Shown here: in pieces, positions 35,994 to 44,329 of the stretch
Position numbering within the stretch: the first letter of the stretch is position 1
Layout: every line of letters begins with the position of its first letter
Source: Terrimicrobiaceae bacterium
Lineage (GTDB): Bacteria; Verrucomicrobiota; Verrucomicrobiia; Chthoniobacterales; Terrimicrobiaceae
Reading direction: 5' to 3'
DNA: 64,000 bases
Assembly (NCBI GenBank): GCA_018402345.1
Contig: JAGYIV010000012.1
Coordinates: 1-64,000 of the forward strand
Notes under the pieces: generated by a model
Databases searched by the model: none
What the model was told of the DNA's origin: nothing
Seen by the model: only the letters and a program-made list of their open reading frames with translations
Program-made: the position numbers and the translations under genes

Positions 35994-36421
35994 AGTATTA
36001 CGATACATCTGCCCTTTTGCGGGCGTGGAAAGAAGGCTGGATGCCGATTGAGGGTATGACCCGCTCGCACACGGTCGCCGAGTGGATTTCTATTCAGACC
36101 GGTCGCGGTTTGGTTTACCGCGATCCATACGGCCAATTGGTCAAACGAAATCTCTCTCCGACCGATGCCGCCCGTGAAGCGCAGCGAGTATTCGCACATC
36201 TGTCCTTCCGGGATTTATCAGGCCCGCAAACTTTAGAAGTCGCCCTATTAGCTGCTGCGCGGGATGGCGCTCGCGGAAGCAATTTCCACGACTTTCTGCA
36301 TGCACGCACGGCCGAAGCCTTCGGAGCTTCAAGCATAGTGACTTTAAACATGGCTGATTTCCGTAAGATGACGAGCTTGCCACTGGAGCACCCTCTGCAG
36401 CCTTTTTCGACCAAACCCTAA
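35990..36421 (+). CDS. PIN-domain toxin
   Basis: 143 residues from a GTG at 35990. MKYYDTSALLRAWKEG starts with the conserved PIN Asp. A central HTVAEW provides the second acidic residue, and FHDFLHARTAEAFGASSIVTLNMADF is the C-terminal PIN block with Asp/His. Partner of the Phd-type antitoxin just upstream. Confidence 0.82.
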   Translation: MKYYDTSALLRAWKEGWMPIEGMTRSHTVAEWISIQTGRGLVYRDPYGQLVKRNLSPTDAAREAQRVFAHLSFRDLSGPQTLEVALLAAARDGARGSNFHDFLHARTAEAFGASSIVTLNMADFRKMTSLPLEHPLQPFSTKP

Positions 36422-36432
36422 AAGCTCGCTCC

Positions 36433-36521
36433 CACTCCACCCTTATTTCAGGTTTCCAGTTTCCAGTCTCAGGTTTCAAATTTCTGGTCTCAAATTCCAC
36501 TCCACCCTTATTTCAGGTTTG
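36433..36521 (+). repeat. TA-cluster spacer repeat, copy 3 (doubled)
   Basis: CACTCCACCCTTATTTCAGG occurs at 36434 and again 66 nt later, framing a heptamer series (GTTTCCA twice, GTCTCAG, GTTTCAAA). The next 130 bases up to 36654 contain no gene; a shorter GGTTTCAAATTT copy is at 36602. Confidence 0.75.
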
Positions 36522-36654
36522 CCTCCTTCGCTCCCACTCATGTCACCCTTCGGGCTGCCTTTGGCAGGCTACCCAGCCAGCGCCCGCTGGCATGTGTTCA
36601 GGTTTCAAATTTTACCTTTTTCATTCTAAAAATCCATGATAGTTTTTCTCTCAT

Positions 36655-36897
36655 ATGAAAACTGCGACGGTTGCTGATCTGCGGAATCATTTTTCTGATA
36701 TTTCGCGTATCATTCATAACGGTGAAAAAATCACCATCACCAAGCGAGGCATGCCCTTCGCGATCCTCTCGCCTTTGCAAAAACGAAAATCATCCAGCAT
36801 GGAATGGCCTGATCGCGCGGAATGGCGAAATCGTGTTTTTCCCGAGGGTCCCCAGTCAACCGATTCCGCAATCGATTACGACCGACGCGATACTTGA
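36655..36897 (+). CDS. Phd/YefM-family antitoxin
   Basis: 80 residues. MKTATVADLRNHFSDISRII and GEKITITKRGMPFAILSPL match the Phd/YefM fold closely. The tail AEWRNRVFPEGPQSTDSAID is shared with the broken copy at 33262. It lies 2 nt before the PIN toxin. Confidence 0.9.
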   Translation: MKTATVADLRNHFSDISRIIHNGEKITITKRGMPFAILSPLQKRKSSSMEWPDRAEWRNRVFPEGPQSTDSAIDYDRRDT

Positions 36898-36899
36898 AA

Positions 36900-37337
36900 A
36901 TGAATTACGCCGACACGGGAATTCTGCTCAAAAGTTATGTAGAGGAGGAGAACTCCAGCTTGGCAGATCGCATTCTACACTCTCTTGGGGCCCCCTTTTT
37001 TTACTCCCACTTGCATGAGATCGAATTGCCAAATGCCATCCGCTTAAAAGTTTTCCGAGGTGAAATTAGCCAAGCTCAAAGCGAAACGGCACTGGGCGCA
37101 TTTCGATCTGATATCGAGGGTGGCCGCCTTGCTAGATTTTCTTACGACTTGGCTGGCATTTTTTCGGCTGCGGAGCGATTGTCCCTAAAGCATTCGGCAA
37201 GGATTGGAGCCCGGAGCATGGATCTTTTGCACATCGCCGCCGCCTTAGAGGCGGGGTGCACGCATTTCGCCTCTCTGGATAAACGCCAAAGAGAATGCGC
37301 TGCCCTCGAAGGTCTAACCATCCACCCAGCACAATGA
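36900..37337 (+). CDS. PIN-domain toxin
   Basis: 145 residues from the ATG at 36900; the open frame extends upstream into the antitoxin but this start fits the operon. MNYADTGILLKSYVEEENSS carries the first PIN Asp, SHLHEIELPNAIRL the Glu, and SMDLLHIAAALEAGCTHFAS with LDKRQRECA the C-terminal acidic cluster. A VapC-like ribonuclease is the likely activity. Confidence 0.88.
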   Translation: MNYADTGILLKSYVEEENSSLADRILHSLGAPFFYSHLHEIELPNAIRLKVFRGEISQAQSETALGAFRSDIEGGRLARFSYDLAGIFSAAERLSLKHSARIGARSMDLLHIAAALEAGCTHFASLDKRQRECAALEGLTIHPAQ

Positions 37338-37385
37338 GCTTTCTTTCCTTCCGCCCTTTCCCTTTCACTTTTTTCCAGTTTCCAG

Positions 37386-37407
37386 TTTCCAGTCTCAGGT
37401 TTCAAAT
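37386..37407 (+). repeat. TA-cluster spacer repeat, copy 4
   Basis: Heptamer series TTTTCCA, GTTTCCA, GTTTCCA, GTCTCAG, GTTTCAAA immediately before the glycosyltransferase gene. It is the right end of the repeat-spaced TA array. Confidence 0.75.
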
Positions 37408-37416
37408 ATCTCTTCC

Positions 37417-38172
37417 ATGCCTCCTCTCATCACCATAGGCATTCCGTGCTACAACGAGGGACAACGCGTGGTTGATGCCATTCGACACAACATCGAAGCA
37501 ATGACACGCACCGGGCATTCCTTTGAAATAGTTGTTGTAGACGACTGCTCAAAGGATAATTCTGCTGAACTTGTTACGAAGTTTGTAAAAGACCATCCCG
37601 AGTTGTCAATCACGCTCAAAGTCAACGAACGCAATCGTGGATTGGCCTACAATTTTGTCGAGTGTGCGTTGATGGGCAAGGGCACCTACTACCGCATGTC
37701 CTGCGGGGATGACCCTCAACCAACGGAAGCTCTCTACGCTGTGTTCAAACATCTTGGCACATGCGACCTGGTGATTCCCTACATGACGGAATATGGGCCC
37801 AGAGGCTGGAAGAGAAACCTTATCAGCCGCACCTTCACAGCACTCGTCAATCTCATCTCCGGCTACAAAATCCGCTACTACAATGGTTCCCCGATCTACC
37901 ACCGCAATCATGTCCTGCGCTGGCACCCAAGCTCTTATGGATTTGGATATTCTGCCGATATGATTACACGTCTGCTTGACTACGAGGGGCTTTCTTTCAC
38001 GCAAGTCCCCACATGGTCGGATGAAAAAAAAGGAAAGGGTTCGACTTCCATGACACTGCGAAACCTGCTTTCAGTGACACACAGCCTCCTGGAAATTGTC
38101 TTTCGCAGGTTGCGCCGTGCCATTTACGGACGTGAGAGCTCTCCACCCCGGGAACTCCATATACCCTCGTGA
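37417..38172 (+). CDS. Family 2 glycosyltransferase
   Basis: 251 residues. ITIGIPCYNEGQRVVDAI, FEIVVVDDCSKDNS and YYRMSCGDD (the DXD-like metal site) are GT-A/GT2 hallmarks. NERNRGLAYNF matches the usual N-x-G tract. No membrane segments are evident beyond a weak hydrophobic stretch. It would transfer a sugar from a nucleotide donor to a lipid-linked acceptor or polysaccharide. First gene of a five-gene operon; the next gene starts at a GTGA overlap. Confidence 0.88.
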   Translation: MPPLITIGIPCYNEGQRVVDAIRHNIEAMTRTGHSFEIVVVDDCSKDNSAELVTKFVKDHPELSITLKVNERNRGLAYNFVECALMGKGTYYRMSCGDDPQPTEALYAVFKHLGTCDLVIPYMTEYGPRGWKRNLISRTFTALVNLISGYKIRYYNGSPIYHRNHVLRWHPSSYGFGYSADMITRLLDYEGLSFTQVPTWSDEKKGKGSTSMTLRNLLSVTHSLLEIVFRRLRRAIYGRESSPPRELHIPS

Positions 38173-39458
38173 GAACGCCCGCTGACCATCAGAATTTCGC
38201 AACCGCACGAGAGCGGAAAGCGTGCCGACTCTGCAACTCAGATGATTTGCGACTTGTAGTGCCTCTTGCTCCAACTCCCGTTGCCGAGAAATATTCGGAT
38301 AGCCTCGAAGAAGCCCCCAATGTGCCAGTCCACCCGCTTGATTTGTTCATGTGCCTCCACTGCGGACATGTGCAGCTCCTGCATATCGTCGATCCGGAAT
38401 TTCTCTATCGTGACTTCAACTACCGCAGCGCGGGAACTCCCTCACTTGTTGAGCACTTTGATGACACTGCGGAATTTGTTTCCTCCAATTACCATTTTTC
38501 CAAATCCCCTTTAGTCGTAGATATCGGGAGCAACGACGGTTCTCTACTCAATTGCTTTAAAAAACGCGGATTCAGCGTTCTTGGAGTCGATCCGGCACGC
38601 GACATCGCCGCTGAAGCCTCGGCTGCCGGAATCCCCACGCTCCCGGAGTTTCTAACGCCGACGATAGTTAAACGGATCATCGGGGAACACGGTCCAGCCT
38701 CGGTCGTTTGTGCCTTCAATGTCTTTGCCCACACAGACGACCTTGAGGGTATGACGTCATGCATCCGAGACCTGCTCGCGCCGGATGGAATCTTCGTGTT
38801 CGAATGCTCCTACCTTGGGGACATTCTCGAAAGAATGCTTCTTGGCACCATCTTTCACGAGCACTTGAGCCATCACTCGATCACCCCACTTGCTGCTTTT
38901 CTCTCTCGGATGGGCTTGGAGTTGGTGGATGTCCGAAGAAATGCCATCCAAGGCGGTTCAATCGTGGGCACAGCCCAGAAAACGGGAGCCTCCCACCCGG
39001 TGCTTCCCACGGTTCACAAAATTCTGGCCAACGAAGCGCAAGCCCGAATCACCGCCCCCGAGACCATCATGCAATTCAGTCGTTCGCTCTCCGATGCGGC
39101 ATCGAAACTCTCCGCGTTCATTGAGCAGCAACAAGCCGATAGCAAGAGCTTTTGGGGATTCGGGGCGGCACGTAGCGGAACCACGCTGATCACCCAACTC
39201 GATCTGGGCAAAATCATCGACTGCATTGTGGATGACAATCCTGCGAAGCAGGGAAAATTCACCCCCCTTCACGGCATTCCAATTGTCCCAACCAAGCTCC
39301 TCTATGAGGAAATGCCGGACTTCATTTTTATCCTCGCATGGATTCACACGGACACGATTCTCGCCGCACACCGACCATACCTTGAGGCTGGCGGAAAGTT
39401 TGTCGTTTGCTTTCCGGAGCCAAAAGTCGTCGGCTACCTCGAGACGATACTGTTATGA
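38169..39458 (+). CDS. SAM-dependent sugar C-methyltransferase-like protein
   Basis: 429 residues. The N-terminal zinc-binding motif CRLCNSDDLR with later CLHCGHVQLLH matches the putative zinc-binding domain of NDP-hexose C-methyltransferases. The SAM site is LVVDIGSNDGSLL. FEHLSHHSI-like sequence (EHLSHHSITPLAAFL) and a C-terminal Rossmann-like Methyltransf_14 domain (WGFGAARSGTTLITQL, CIVDDNPAKQGKFTP) complete the family architecture. It probably adds a methyl group to a keto-deoxysugar nucleotide. Confidence 0.85.
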   Translation: MRTPADHQNFATARERKACRLCNSDDLRLVVPLAPTPVAEKYSDSLEEAPNVPVHPLDLFMCLHCGHVQLLHIVDPEFLYRDFNYRSAGTPSLVEHFDDTAEFVSSNYHFSKSPLVVDIGSNDGSLLNCFKKRGFSVLGVDPARDIAAEASAAGIPTLPEFLTPTIVKRIIGEHGPASVVCAFNVFAHTDDLEGMTSCIRDLLAPDGIFVFECSYLGDILERMLLGTIFHEHLSHHSITPLAAFLSRMGLELVDVRRNAIQGGSIVGTAQKTGASHPVLPTVHKILANEAQARITAPETIMQFSRSLSDAASKLSAFIEQQQADSKSFWGFGAARSGTTLITQLDLGKIIDCIVDDNPAKQGKFTPLHGIPIVPTKLLYEEMPDFIFILAWIHTDTILAAHRPYLEAGGKFVVCFPEPKVVGYLETILL

Positions 39459-40693
39459 AGCCCGCCTGCTCGGCCTGTTCGGGACCTCTGGCTCCACACG
39501 GCCTCGATCTGGGGTTCCTGCCTCTTAGCCATGATCTCTCCTGCGAGCCCCAAGTTGGGCTGCAAACCTTTCGGAGCATTCCCTTCCACCTGGTTCAATG
39601 TCCCGCGTGCGCGCTCGTGCAAAGCCTTGAGCCACCCCTTGCCGAAGACCTCGTTCCGCGCGGAGATTGGGTTGCCTTCAACGAACCAAGCCTTCATCTG
39701 GACGAGCTCGCGTCAAAAATCCTCTCCCTGTCCAACACCACTGAGACATCAACCCTCGCCGGGATTTCCTCGAAGGATGATACGCTGCTGGAAATGCTCG
39801 CCGCCAAAAGCAGCGCAACATCTTGGCGCATCGATCCAACGAAGGATGCCGGATTCAGTGGCAACTCCGCCGGGGTGGCATGGTTGCAGGATGTCTTGGA
39901 TATCCGCGTGGCCGAACACCTGCGATCCACTCGCGGATGCGCGGATATCCTCGTCGCCCGACATTTTCTCGAACACGCCTCGGAACTCCCTCGCGTTCTC
40001 TCGGCAATGATGTCGCTATTGAATCCTGGGGGATTCGTGGTGATGGAAGTTCCCGATTGCGAGTCGGGACTCCGACTCGGAGACGATTCCATTCTTTGGG
40101 AGGAACACCACATTTGCTTCACTGCCGCCACCTTGAGACGCGCGTTGCGACTCGCAGGTCTTGAGATCGTTTGGTCAACAGCATACCCTTTTCCTAACGA
40201 AACCTGTTTGGTTGTCATCGCGACCCCCGCCTCCCCGATCGAACTCGAGACGTCACCTCCCACACCTGAGGAATTCGACGCCTTTTCTTCATTCGTTGAG
40301 GGATTTCCGGAACGTTGCCGTCACATCCGCCAACAACTTGAAACTTGGCGCAGCCACGGGCAAATTGCCATCTACGGAGCGGGTCACCACGCCAACACCT
40401 TCCTCCATGCCCACAGGATCACGGACCTGATTGACCTTGTCATCGATGACAACCCCCACAAAACAGGAAAATACATGCCCGGCACTGACATTCCTGTGCT
40501 TTCCTCCGATAGGCTACGCTGGCCTGAAGTTTCGGTCTGCCTGTCGTCTCTCGGTTTCACTGCCGAACAACGCGTCGTCTCGGCATCGCAGCACTTTACC
40601 AATGCCAGAGGCGCATTTTATTCTATCTTCCCCGAAAACAACCGCTCGCCATTCCGCTGGCTTGCGGGGAAACATTGCCAATCTGATGACTGA
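39455..40693 (+). CDS. Second methyltransferase-like protein with degenerate SAM motif I
   Basis: 412 residues from the ATG at 39455 (ATGA overlap). It has the same layout as the preceding gene: CSACSG and CPACALVQS zinc ligands, LVARHFLEHASELPRVL, LLNPGGFVVMEVPD, HHICFTAATL, and a C-terminal domain GAGHHANTFLH with LVIDDNPHKTGKYMPG. The usual glycine-rich motif I (VVDIGSNDG in the neighbour) is replaced by STLAGISSKDDTLLEML, so SAM binding may be altered or lost. It may be a methyltransferase homologue with a structural role or a different acceptor. Confidence 0.8.
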   Translation: MKPACSACSGPLAPHGLDLGFLPLSHDLSCEPQVGLQTFRSIPFHLVQCPACALVQSLEPPLAEDLVPRGDWVAFNEPSLHLDELASKILSLSNTTETSTLAGISSKDDTLLEMLAAKSSATSWRIDPTKDAGFSGNSAGVAWLQDVLDIRVAEHLRSTRGCADILVARHFLEHASELPRVLSAMMSLLNPGGFVVMEVPDCESGLRLGDDSILWEEHHICFTAATLRRALRLAGLEIVWSTAYPFPNETCLVVIATPASPIELETSPPTPEEFDAFSSFVEGFPERCRHIRQQLETWRSHGQIAIYGAGHHANTFLHAHRITDLIDLVIDDNPHKTGKYMPGTDIPVLSSDRLRWPEVSVCLSSLGFTAEQRVVSASQHFTNARGAFYSIFPENNRSPFRWLAGKHCQSDD

Positions 40694-41224
40694 TTTTGAC
40701 GAACTCGCCCCGAACATCCTCGCTTCCCGCGTGCCTTCCCTTGTGATCACGCCGTCGGGCATTGAGGACCTCAAGCGCAGAGCGATCGCCTCTCCCCTAC
40801 AAAGGGCGAGAATCCTCGCCCATGGGCACCCCCATGCTTCTTTGCATGAAATGCTCATCGTCCAAGCCGGCGGGGTCTATGTCCGCCCCCACCGCCATCA
40901 CGGAAAATCCGAGTCCCTTCATGTCATCGAAGGATGCGCCAAGATTGTATATTTCAACGATACCGGAGATATCGAGGAAACCCTCGATGTCGGACCCGCA
41001 GCCTCGAACGCCGCTTTTTTCTCCGGAACGACTCTCCCCGCTGGCACACGCAGGTCGTATTGACGCCATTTTTGGTGTTCCACGAAGTCACAAACGGGCC
41101 CTTCCGGCGCGAGGACACCGAGTTCGCCACTTGGGCACCCGACGAAAACGACACGGCGTCCGTTAATGTGTTCATGAAAGGCCTTGCGAACCGTATTGGC
41201 CTGAACCGCTTGCCAGAACCGTGA
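40686..41224 (+). CDS. WbuC-family cupin (frameshifted)
   Basis: The start at 40686 overlaps the previous gene by 8 nt. YVRPHRHHGKSESLHVIEG is the metal-binding cupin motif of WbuC-type proteins found in O-antigen and exopolysaccharide clusters. The frame goes wrong after TTLPAGT at about 41050, and the expected tail (WHTQVVLTPFLVFHEVTNGP) continues in another frame to the stop at 41224. The family consensus PPGTWHT suggests that a 7-nt CTGGCAC direct repeat collapsed to one copy. Corrected length about 180 residues. Confidence 0.78.
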
Positions 41225-42138
41225 AATTTCTCATTGTCGGAGCTTCAGGGTTCATCGGCTCCCATCTTTTGGATGAACTACGTCGATCTGGTCACGAGGT
41301 GATCGGCACCGCTTCACGTCCGGGTGTCCATGGACTCCTCAAACTCGACCTGCTGAATGACAGACTCATTGATGCAGTCCCCATGCAGTTTTTGGAATCC
41401 GGAGAACCGCCCGTCGTTGTCTTGACCGCCGTGCAGGGAAACATGGATCGATGCCTCACCGATCCGGAAACCAGCCACCTCATCAATGTCGCCAAACCCA
41501 TTGCACTCATCCGCGATGCCATTGGCTTTGGGTGTCCGGTGTTTTTTCTCTCGACCGGCCATGTTTTTGACGGAGCGTTCGGCAACCGAGGCGAGGGCGA
41601 TCCAACAAACCCCGTCAACCAATACGCTCGCCAAAAATTCGAGGTCGAGCAGTTCCTCCAAAACGAATGCCCAAGCGCCTTCATCGCCAGAATGGACAAG
41701 GTCATTGGCGAAACCACGCAACATCACCATCTTCTCACGGAGTGGATTAGACTCGCGCGTGACCAAAAACCGATTGTCTGCGTGGAGGGCATGGAAATAT
41801 CTCCCACGTCCGTCAATGATATCGCCCGGGGATTGCATCGCGCCGCCGAACTCGGCTTGAAGGGCACCTATCACCTCGCGGGACCGGATCGAATGACGCG
41901 CGCCGAACTCGCCCATGGATTTTGTGCCAAAGGAAATCTGAGCACTCAGGTCATTGAAAAACCACTCTCCGCGTTCGGGTTTTTGGACCGACGTGCGCTG
42001 AAATCGAGCCTCAACGGAAATAAATTTTGCGATGCCACCGGCATGGGCTTTTCCACGGCAGGCGACATCCTCGAAAGATTCTTCAAGAATCTCGGTGGCC
42101 ACGCATCACCACCCGATCACGGTTCCATCCACATTTAG
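41221..42138 (+). CDS. NAD-dependent nucleotide-sugar epimerase/reductase (RmlD-like extended SDR)
   Basis: 305 residues starting at a GTG that overlaps the cupin stop (GTGA). FLIVGASGFIGSHLLDEL is the Rossmann GxxGxxG motif; STGHVFDG and QYARQKFEVEQFL give the Ser/Thr and Tyr-x3-Lys catalytic set. This is closest to dTDP-4-dehydrorhamnose reductase-type enzymes that finish deoxysugar nucleotides. It is the last gene of the five-gene glycan operon and converges with the next gene, overlapping it by 33 nt at the 3' ends. Confidence 0.87.
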   Translation: MKFLIVGASGFIGSHLLDELRRSGHEVIGTASRPGVHGLLKLDLLNDRLIDAVPMQFLESGEPPVVVLTAVQGNMDRCLTDPETSHLINVAKPIALIRDAIGFGCPVFFLSTGHVFDGAFGNRGEGDPTNPVNQYARQKFEVEQFLQNECPSAFIARMDKVIGETTQHHHLLTEWIRLARDQKPIVCVEGMEISPTSVNDIARGLHRAAELGLKGTYHLAGPDRMTRAELAHGFCAKGNLSTQVIEKPLSAFGFLDRRALKSSLNGNKFCDATGMGFSTAGDILERFFKNLGGHASPPDHGSIHI

Positions 42139-42813
42139 GAACACCCCGTTGCCCTCGGGAGTTGCCGCATCGATCAGTGGCAACATCGCCGCCACGCTCT
42201 CCGATGGATCGCCGGGGGCATCCCAACCGCCAGTTTCGGTTTTCACCCACCCAGGGTGCAAGGCAACCACGGAAACCCCTTGCGCCCGCAAGTCGAATCC
42301 TATGGCTTTTACCGCAGCATTGAGTGCCGCCTTGCTAGTTCTGTAAATGTAAGGCCCACCTTGCTTATGATGAGGTTGCGAACCCCTGAGCGAAATGCTT
42401 CCTGCCATGCTCGAGATAAATACCAGCTTCTTTTGAGCACTCTGCAGCACATTGGGCAACAATGCCTCCGTCAGCTTGATTGGGGCCATGGCGTTCACCT
42501 TCATGACTTCCATCCAGGCATCCAGATCGATTTTCCCAAAGGTTCCTGAAGCATCTCGTGGGCCGTGGATCGCTGCGTTGTTGACCAAAATGTCGATAGG
42601 CTTTTCCTTCAGAGTATCCGCCAGCGCAGCAATTGATTTCCCAGAGGTAACATCCAAAGGCAAAATTGTAACTTTCCCGGAGAGTTGCTTGAGGTCAGTG
42701 GCACTATCGGGGTTTCTGCAGGTCGCCACCACCTCCCACCCCAATTCGGAATACGCACGGCAAAATGCCAAACCTATCCCTCGATTAGAACCGGTGATTA
42801 GAATTGTAGACAT
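42106..42813 (-). CDS. Short-chain dehydrogenase/reductase
   Basis: 235 residues from Met at 42813 (MSTILITGSNRGIGLAFCRA); an upstream in-frame start at 42834 is possible. It has TGSNRGIG, NNAAIHG, the Ser in FISSMAGS and YIYRTSKAALN (Tyr-x3-Lys): a complete classical SDR, of the C-factor-like subgroup. Substrate unknown. Convergent overlap with the epimerase suggests it is a separate transcription unit. Confidence 0.87.
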   Translation of the reverse strand: MSTILITGSNRGIGLAFCRAYSELGWEVVATCRNPDSATDLKQLSGKVTILPLDVTSGKSIAALADTLKEKPIDILVNNAAIHGPRDASGTFGKIDLDAWMEVMKVNAMAPIKLTEALLPNVLQSAQKKLVFISSMAGSISLRGSQPHHKQGGPYIYRTSKAALNAAVKAIGFDLRAQGVSVVALHPGWVKTETGGWDAPGDPSESVAAMLPLIDAATPEGNGVFLNVDGTVIGW

Positions 42814-42834
42814 AAAGATGGGCGGCAAAATCAT

Positions 42835-43230
42835 TTTTAGCAGCAGTCGGGGTGCAGTTCTCGCGCAGTGAATAGACTGTCATGGTGCAGAGCCTCACCT
42901 TAATCCCAAAACGAGGCAACAATCACAAGGCTCCAAAGCAGGATGGGGAAAGGCATGAAAAAGTTTTCAGTTTGGAGTTTTCAGCAGGTTTTAACCACAA
43001 TCGAGGATCGGGGTGGATGCGAGAAAGAGCAACCAAAGGTTGGCCCGAAGGGCGAGGGAGTGGGAACGAGCAAGTCAAAGGACACGGTGAGCACGGAGGT
43101 TGGGGGTTAGTCAGTGTAGGCAAATTTATTTTCTTAAATTCTGTTAATTGACTCGCTTTGCTCACCCTGCGGGCAAGCTTCGCTTGTCGATCTCCGCTCC
43201 GCTCCGGGTTTGTCTAAAAAACATTTAAAA
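42835..43230. other. Gene-free stretch
   Basis: About 400 bases without a supported gene. A short sequence CCAAAACGAGGCAACAATCA near 42907 resembles CCAAACGAGGCAAAAATCA near 43954. Open frames here have no recognisable fold and irregular composition. Confidence 0.5.
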
Positions 43231-43638
43231 TCACAGATTTAAAATTTGGATGGCGGAGTGGTCTTTGTTCCATTCGATAATTTTTTTGTCTGCAGTCATC
43301 AATGGGAGGCCGAGGGTCATGGCTGTTGCGACGATGAGACGGTCCGCGGGGTCGCCGTGGAATTCCGACAAGCGGGAACTTGCGGTGCAAATGGCTGGTG
43401 AGAGTGGCTCGAGTTCGACGGGGCGCTTCAGATTTGCTGATATCCAAGTATCGACATCGGGAGCGAGATCAAGGCGGCCTTTTTGAACAAGCATGCCTAC
43501 TTCCCATACGGAAATTGCTGAAACAATCGATCGGCCTCGAAATGCGGCTGCTTTGCGAGCTTCTGGTGCGCCTGCACTCATCCAGACCCACGCATGGGTA
43601 TCGAGCACGGCGGCGGCAATTTGTTCAAGACTCTGCAT
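43231..43638 (-). CDS. PIN-domain toxin (VapC-like)
   Basis: 135 residues from Met at 43638 (MQSLEQIAAAVLDTHAWVWM); longer frames upstream run into the antitoxin. The first PIN Asp is in LDTHAWVW, the Glu in SIVSAISVWEVGML, and DPADRLIVATAMTLGLPLMT with ADKKI gives the C-terminal acidic residues. This LDTHAWVW type is common among VapC toxins paired with Phd antitoxins. Overlaps its antitoxin by 14 nt. Confidence 0.87.
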   Translation of the reverse strand: MQSLEQIAAAVLDTHAWVWMSAGAPEARKAAAFRGRSIVSAISVWEVGMLVQKGRLDLAPDVDTWISANLKRPVELEPLSPAICTASSRLSEFHGDPADRLIVATAMTLGLPLMTADKKIIEWNKDHSAIQILNL

Positions 43639-43849
43639 TCCAGACTTCGCCTGTGTTGTTAAGGTCGCCAAGAATCCGGGTGCTATGAGTGGAGCGTCCG
43701 AAGAGTGGAGCTTCTGGAGAACCCGCAAAAGGAATCACCTCGGCAGCAGGTCGCCCATATCGGGTAATGACAACGCGTTCTTTTTTGTTTGCGATATCTT
43801 CGACAATTGCGAGGCACTTTGCTTTGAAGTGGGAGACGGTGAGTTCCAT
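43625..43849 (-). CDS. Phd/YefM-family antitoxin
   Basis: 74 residues. MELTVSHFKAKCLAIVEDIA and KERVVITRYGRPAAEVIPF are standard Phd-like features, with a short acidic tail. First gene of a leftward TA operon. Confidence 0.88.
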   Translation of the reverse strand: MELTVSHFKAKCLAIVEDIANKKERVVITRYGRPAAEVIPFAGSPEAPLFGRSTHSTRILGDLNNTGEVWNAES

Positions 43850-44239
43850 GTTTTGACTATATGGTGACTACTGCAAAACGCAAGAGGCGGCAAGAATCTT
43901 TTGAGGAAGGACCTCTGCGGTGGCACTGCGCAGAGCTTCGCTAAAGACCCCAAACGAGGCAAAAATCACAGCCAACATATTAATTCAAAGCTATGAAACT
44001 GAAACTCCTTTCGCAAGCCCAGCTACAATTAGGAAAATTTGCAAAGTTTAGCTGCAAGATGAAAACCTCTACAGAGCCGAGGAAGCCCGCCCAGAGGGTG
44101 ACCATTTGCGTAGATGGGTTCCATGGATTTTAGAGCATCTCAGGGGGCTGGCACTTCGTGTTCATGGGTTCAAAGTTCCGAACGCCGGACGATCTCCTCT
44201 GCGGAGAAAATCTAGGCGTTCACAACAAGCGCCTGTCAT
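43850..44239. other. Gene-free stretch between TA modules
   Basis: No convincing open frame on either strand. The left edge would hold the promoter of the leftward Phd-PIN pair. The CCAAACGAGGCAAAAATCA sequence near 43954 is the second copy of the one near 42907. Confidence 0.45.
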
Positions 44240-44325
44240 TTTTGTTCCGGTCCATTCCAAACGGGCAGTCCGGCGGCGCGGGCGAGGTTGGCGTCGATAA
44301 AAAGATGCAAACGGCCGAACATTTT
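44240..44325 (-). pseudogene. C-terminal scrap of a PIN toxin gene
   Basis: Read leftward it encodes LFIDANLARAAGLPVWNGPE, the end of the same PIN subtype as the remnant at 45126. The 38 bases 44255-44292 are identical to 45151-45188. No other part of the gene is present. Confidence 0.65.
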
Positions 44326-44329
44326 GTGA

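Noticed and set aside
35671-37407. CRISPR array
   Set aside because: The spacer repeats are imperfect, far apart and separated by whole genes; there are no regular spacers or cas genes.
42882-43151. Open frame of 89 codons
   Set aside because: No recognisable fold, odd composition and no start signal; the DNA resembles intergenic sequence with short repeats.
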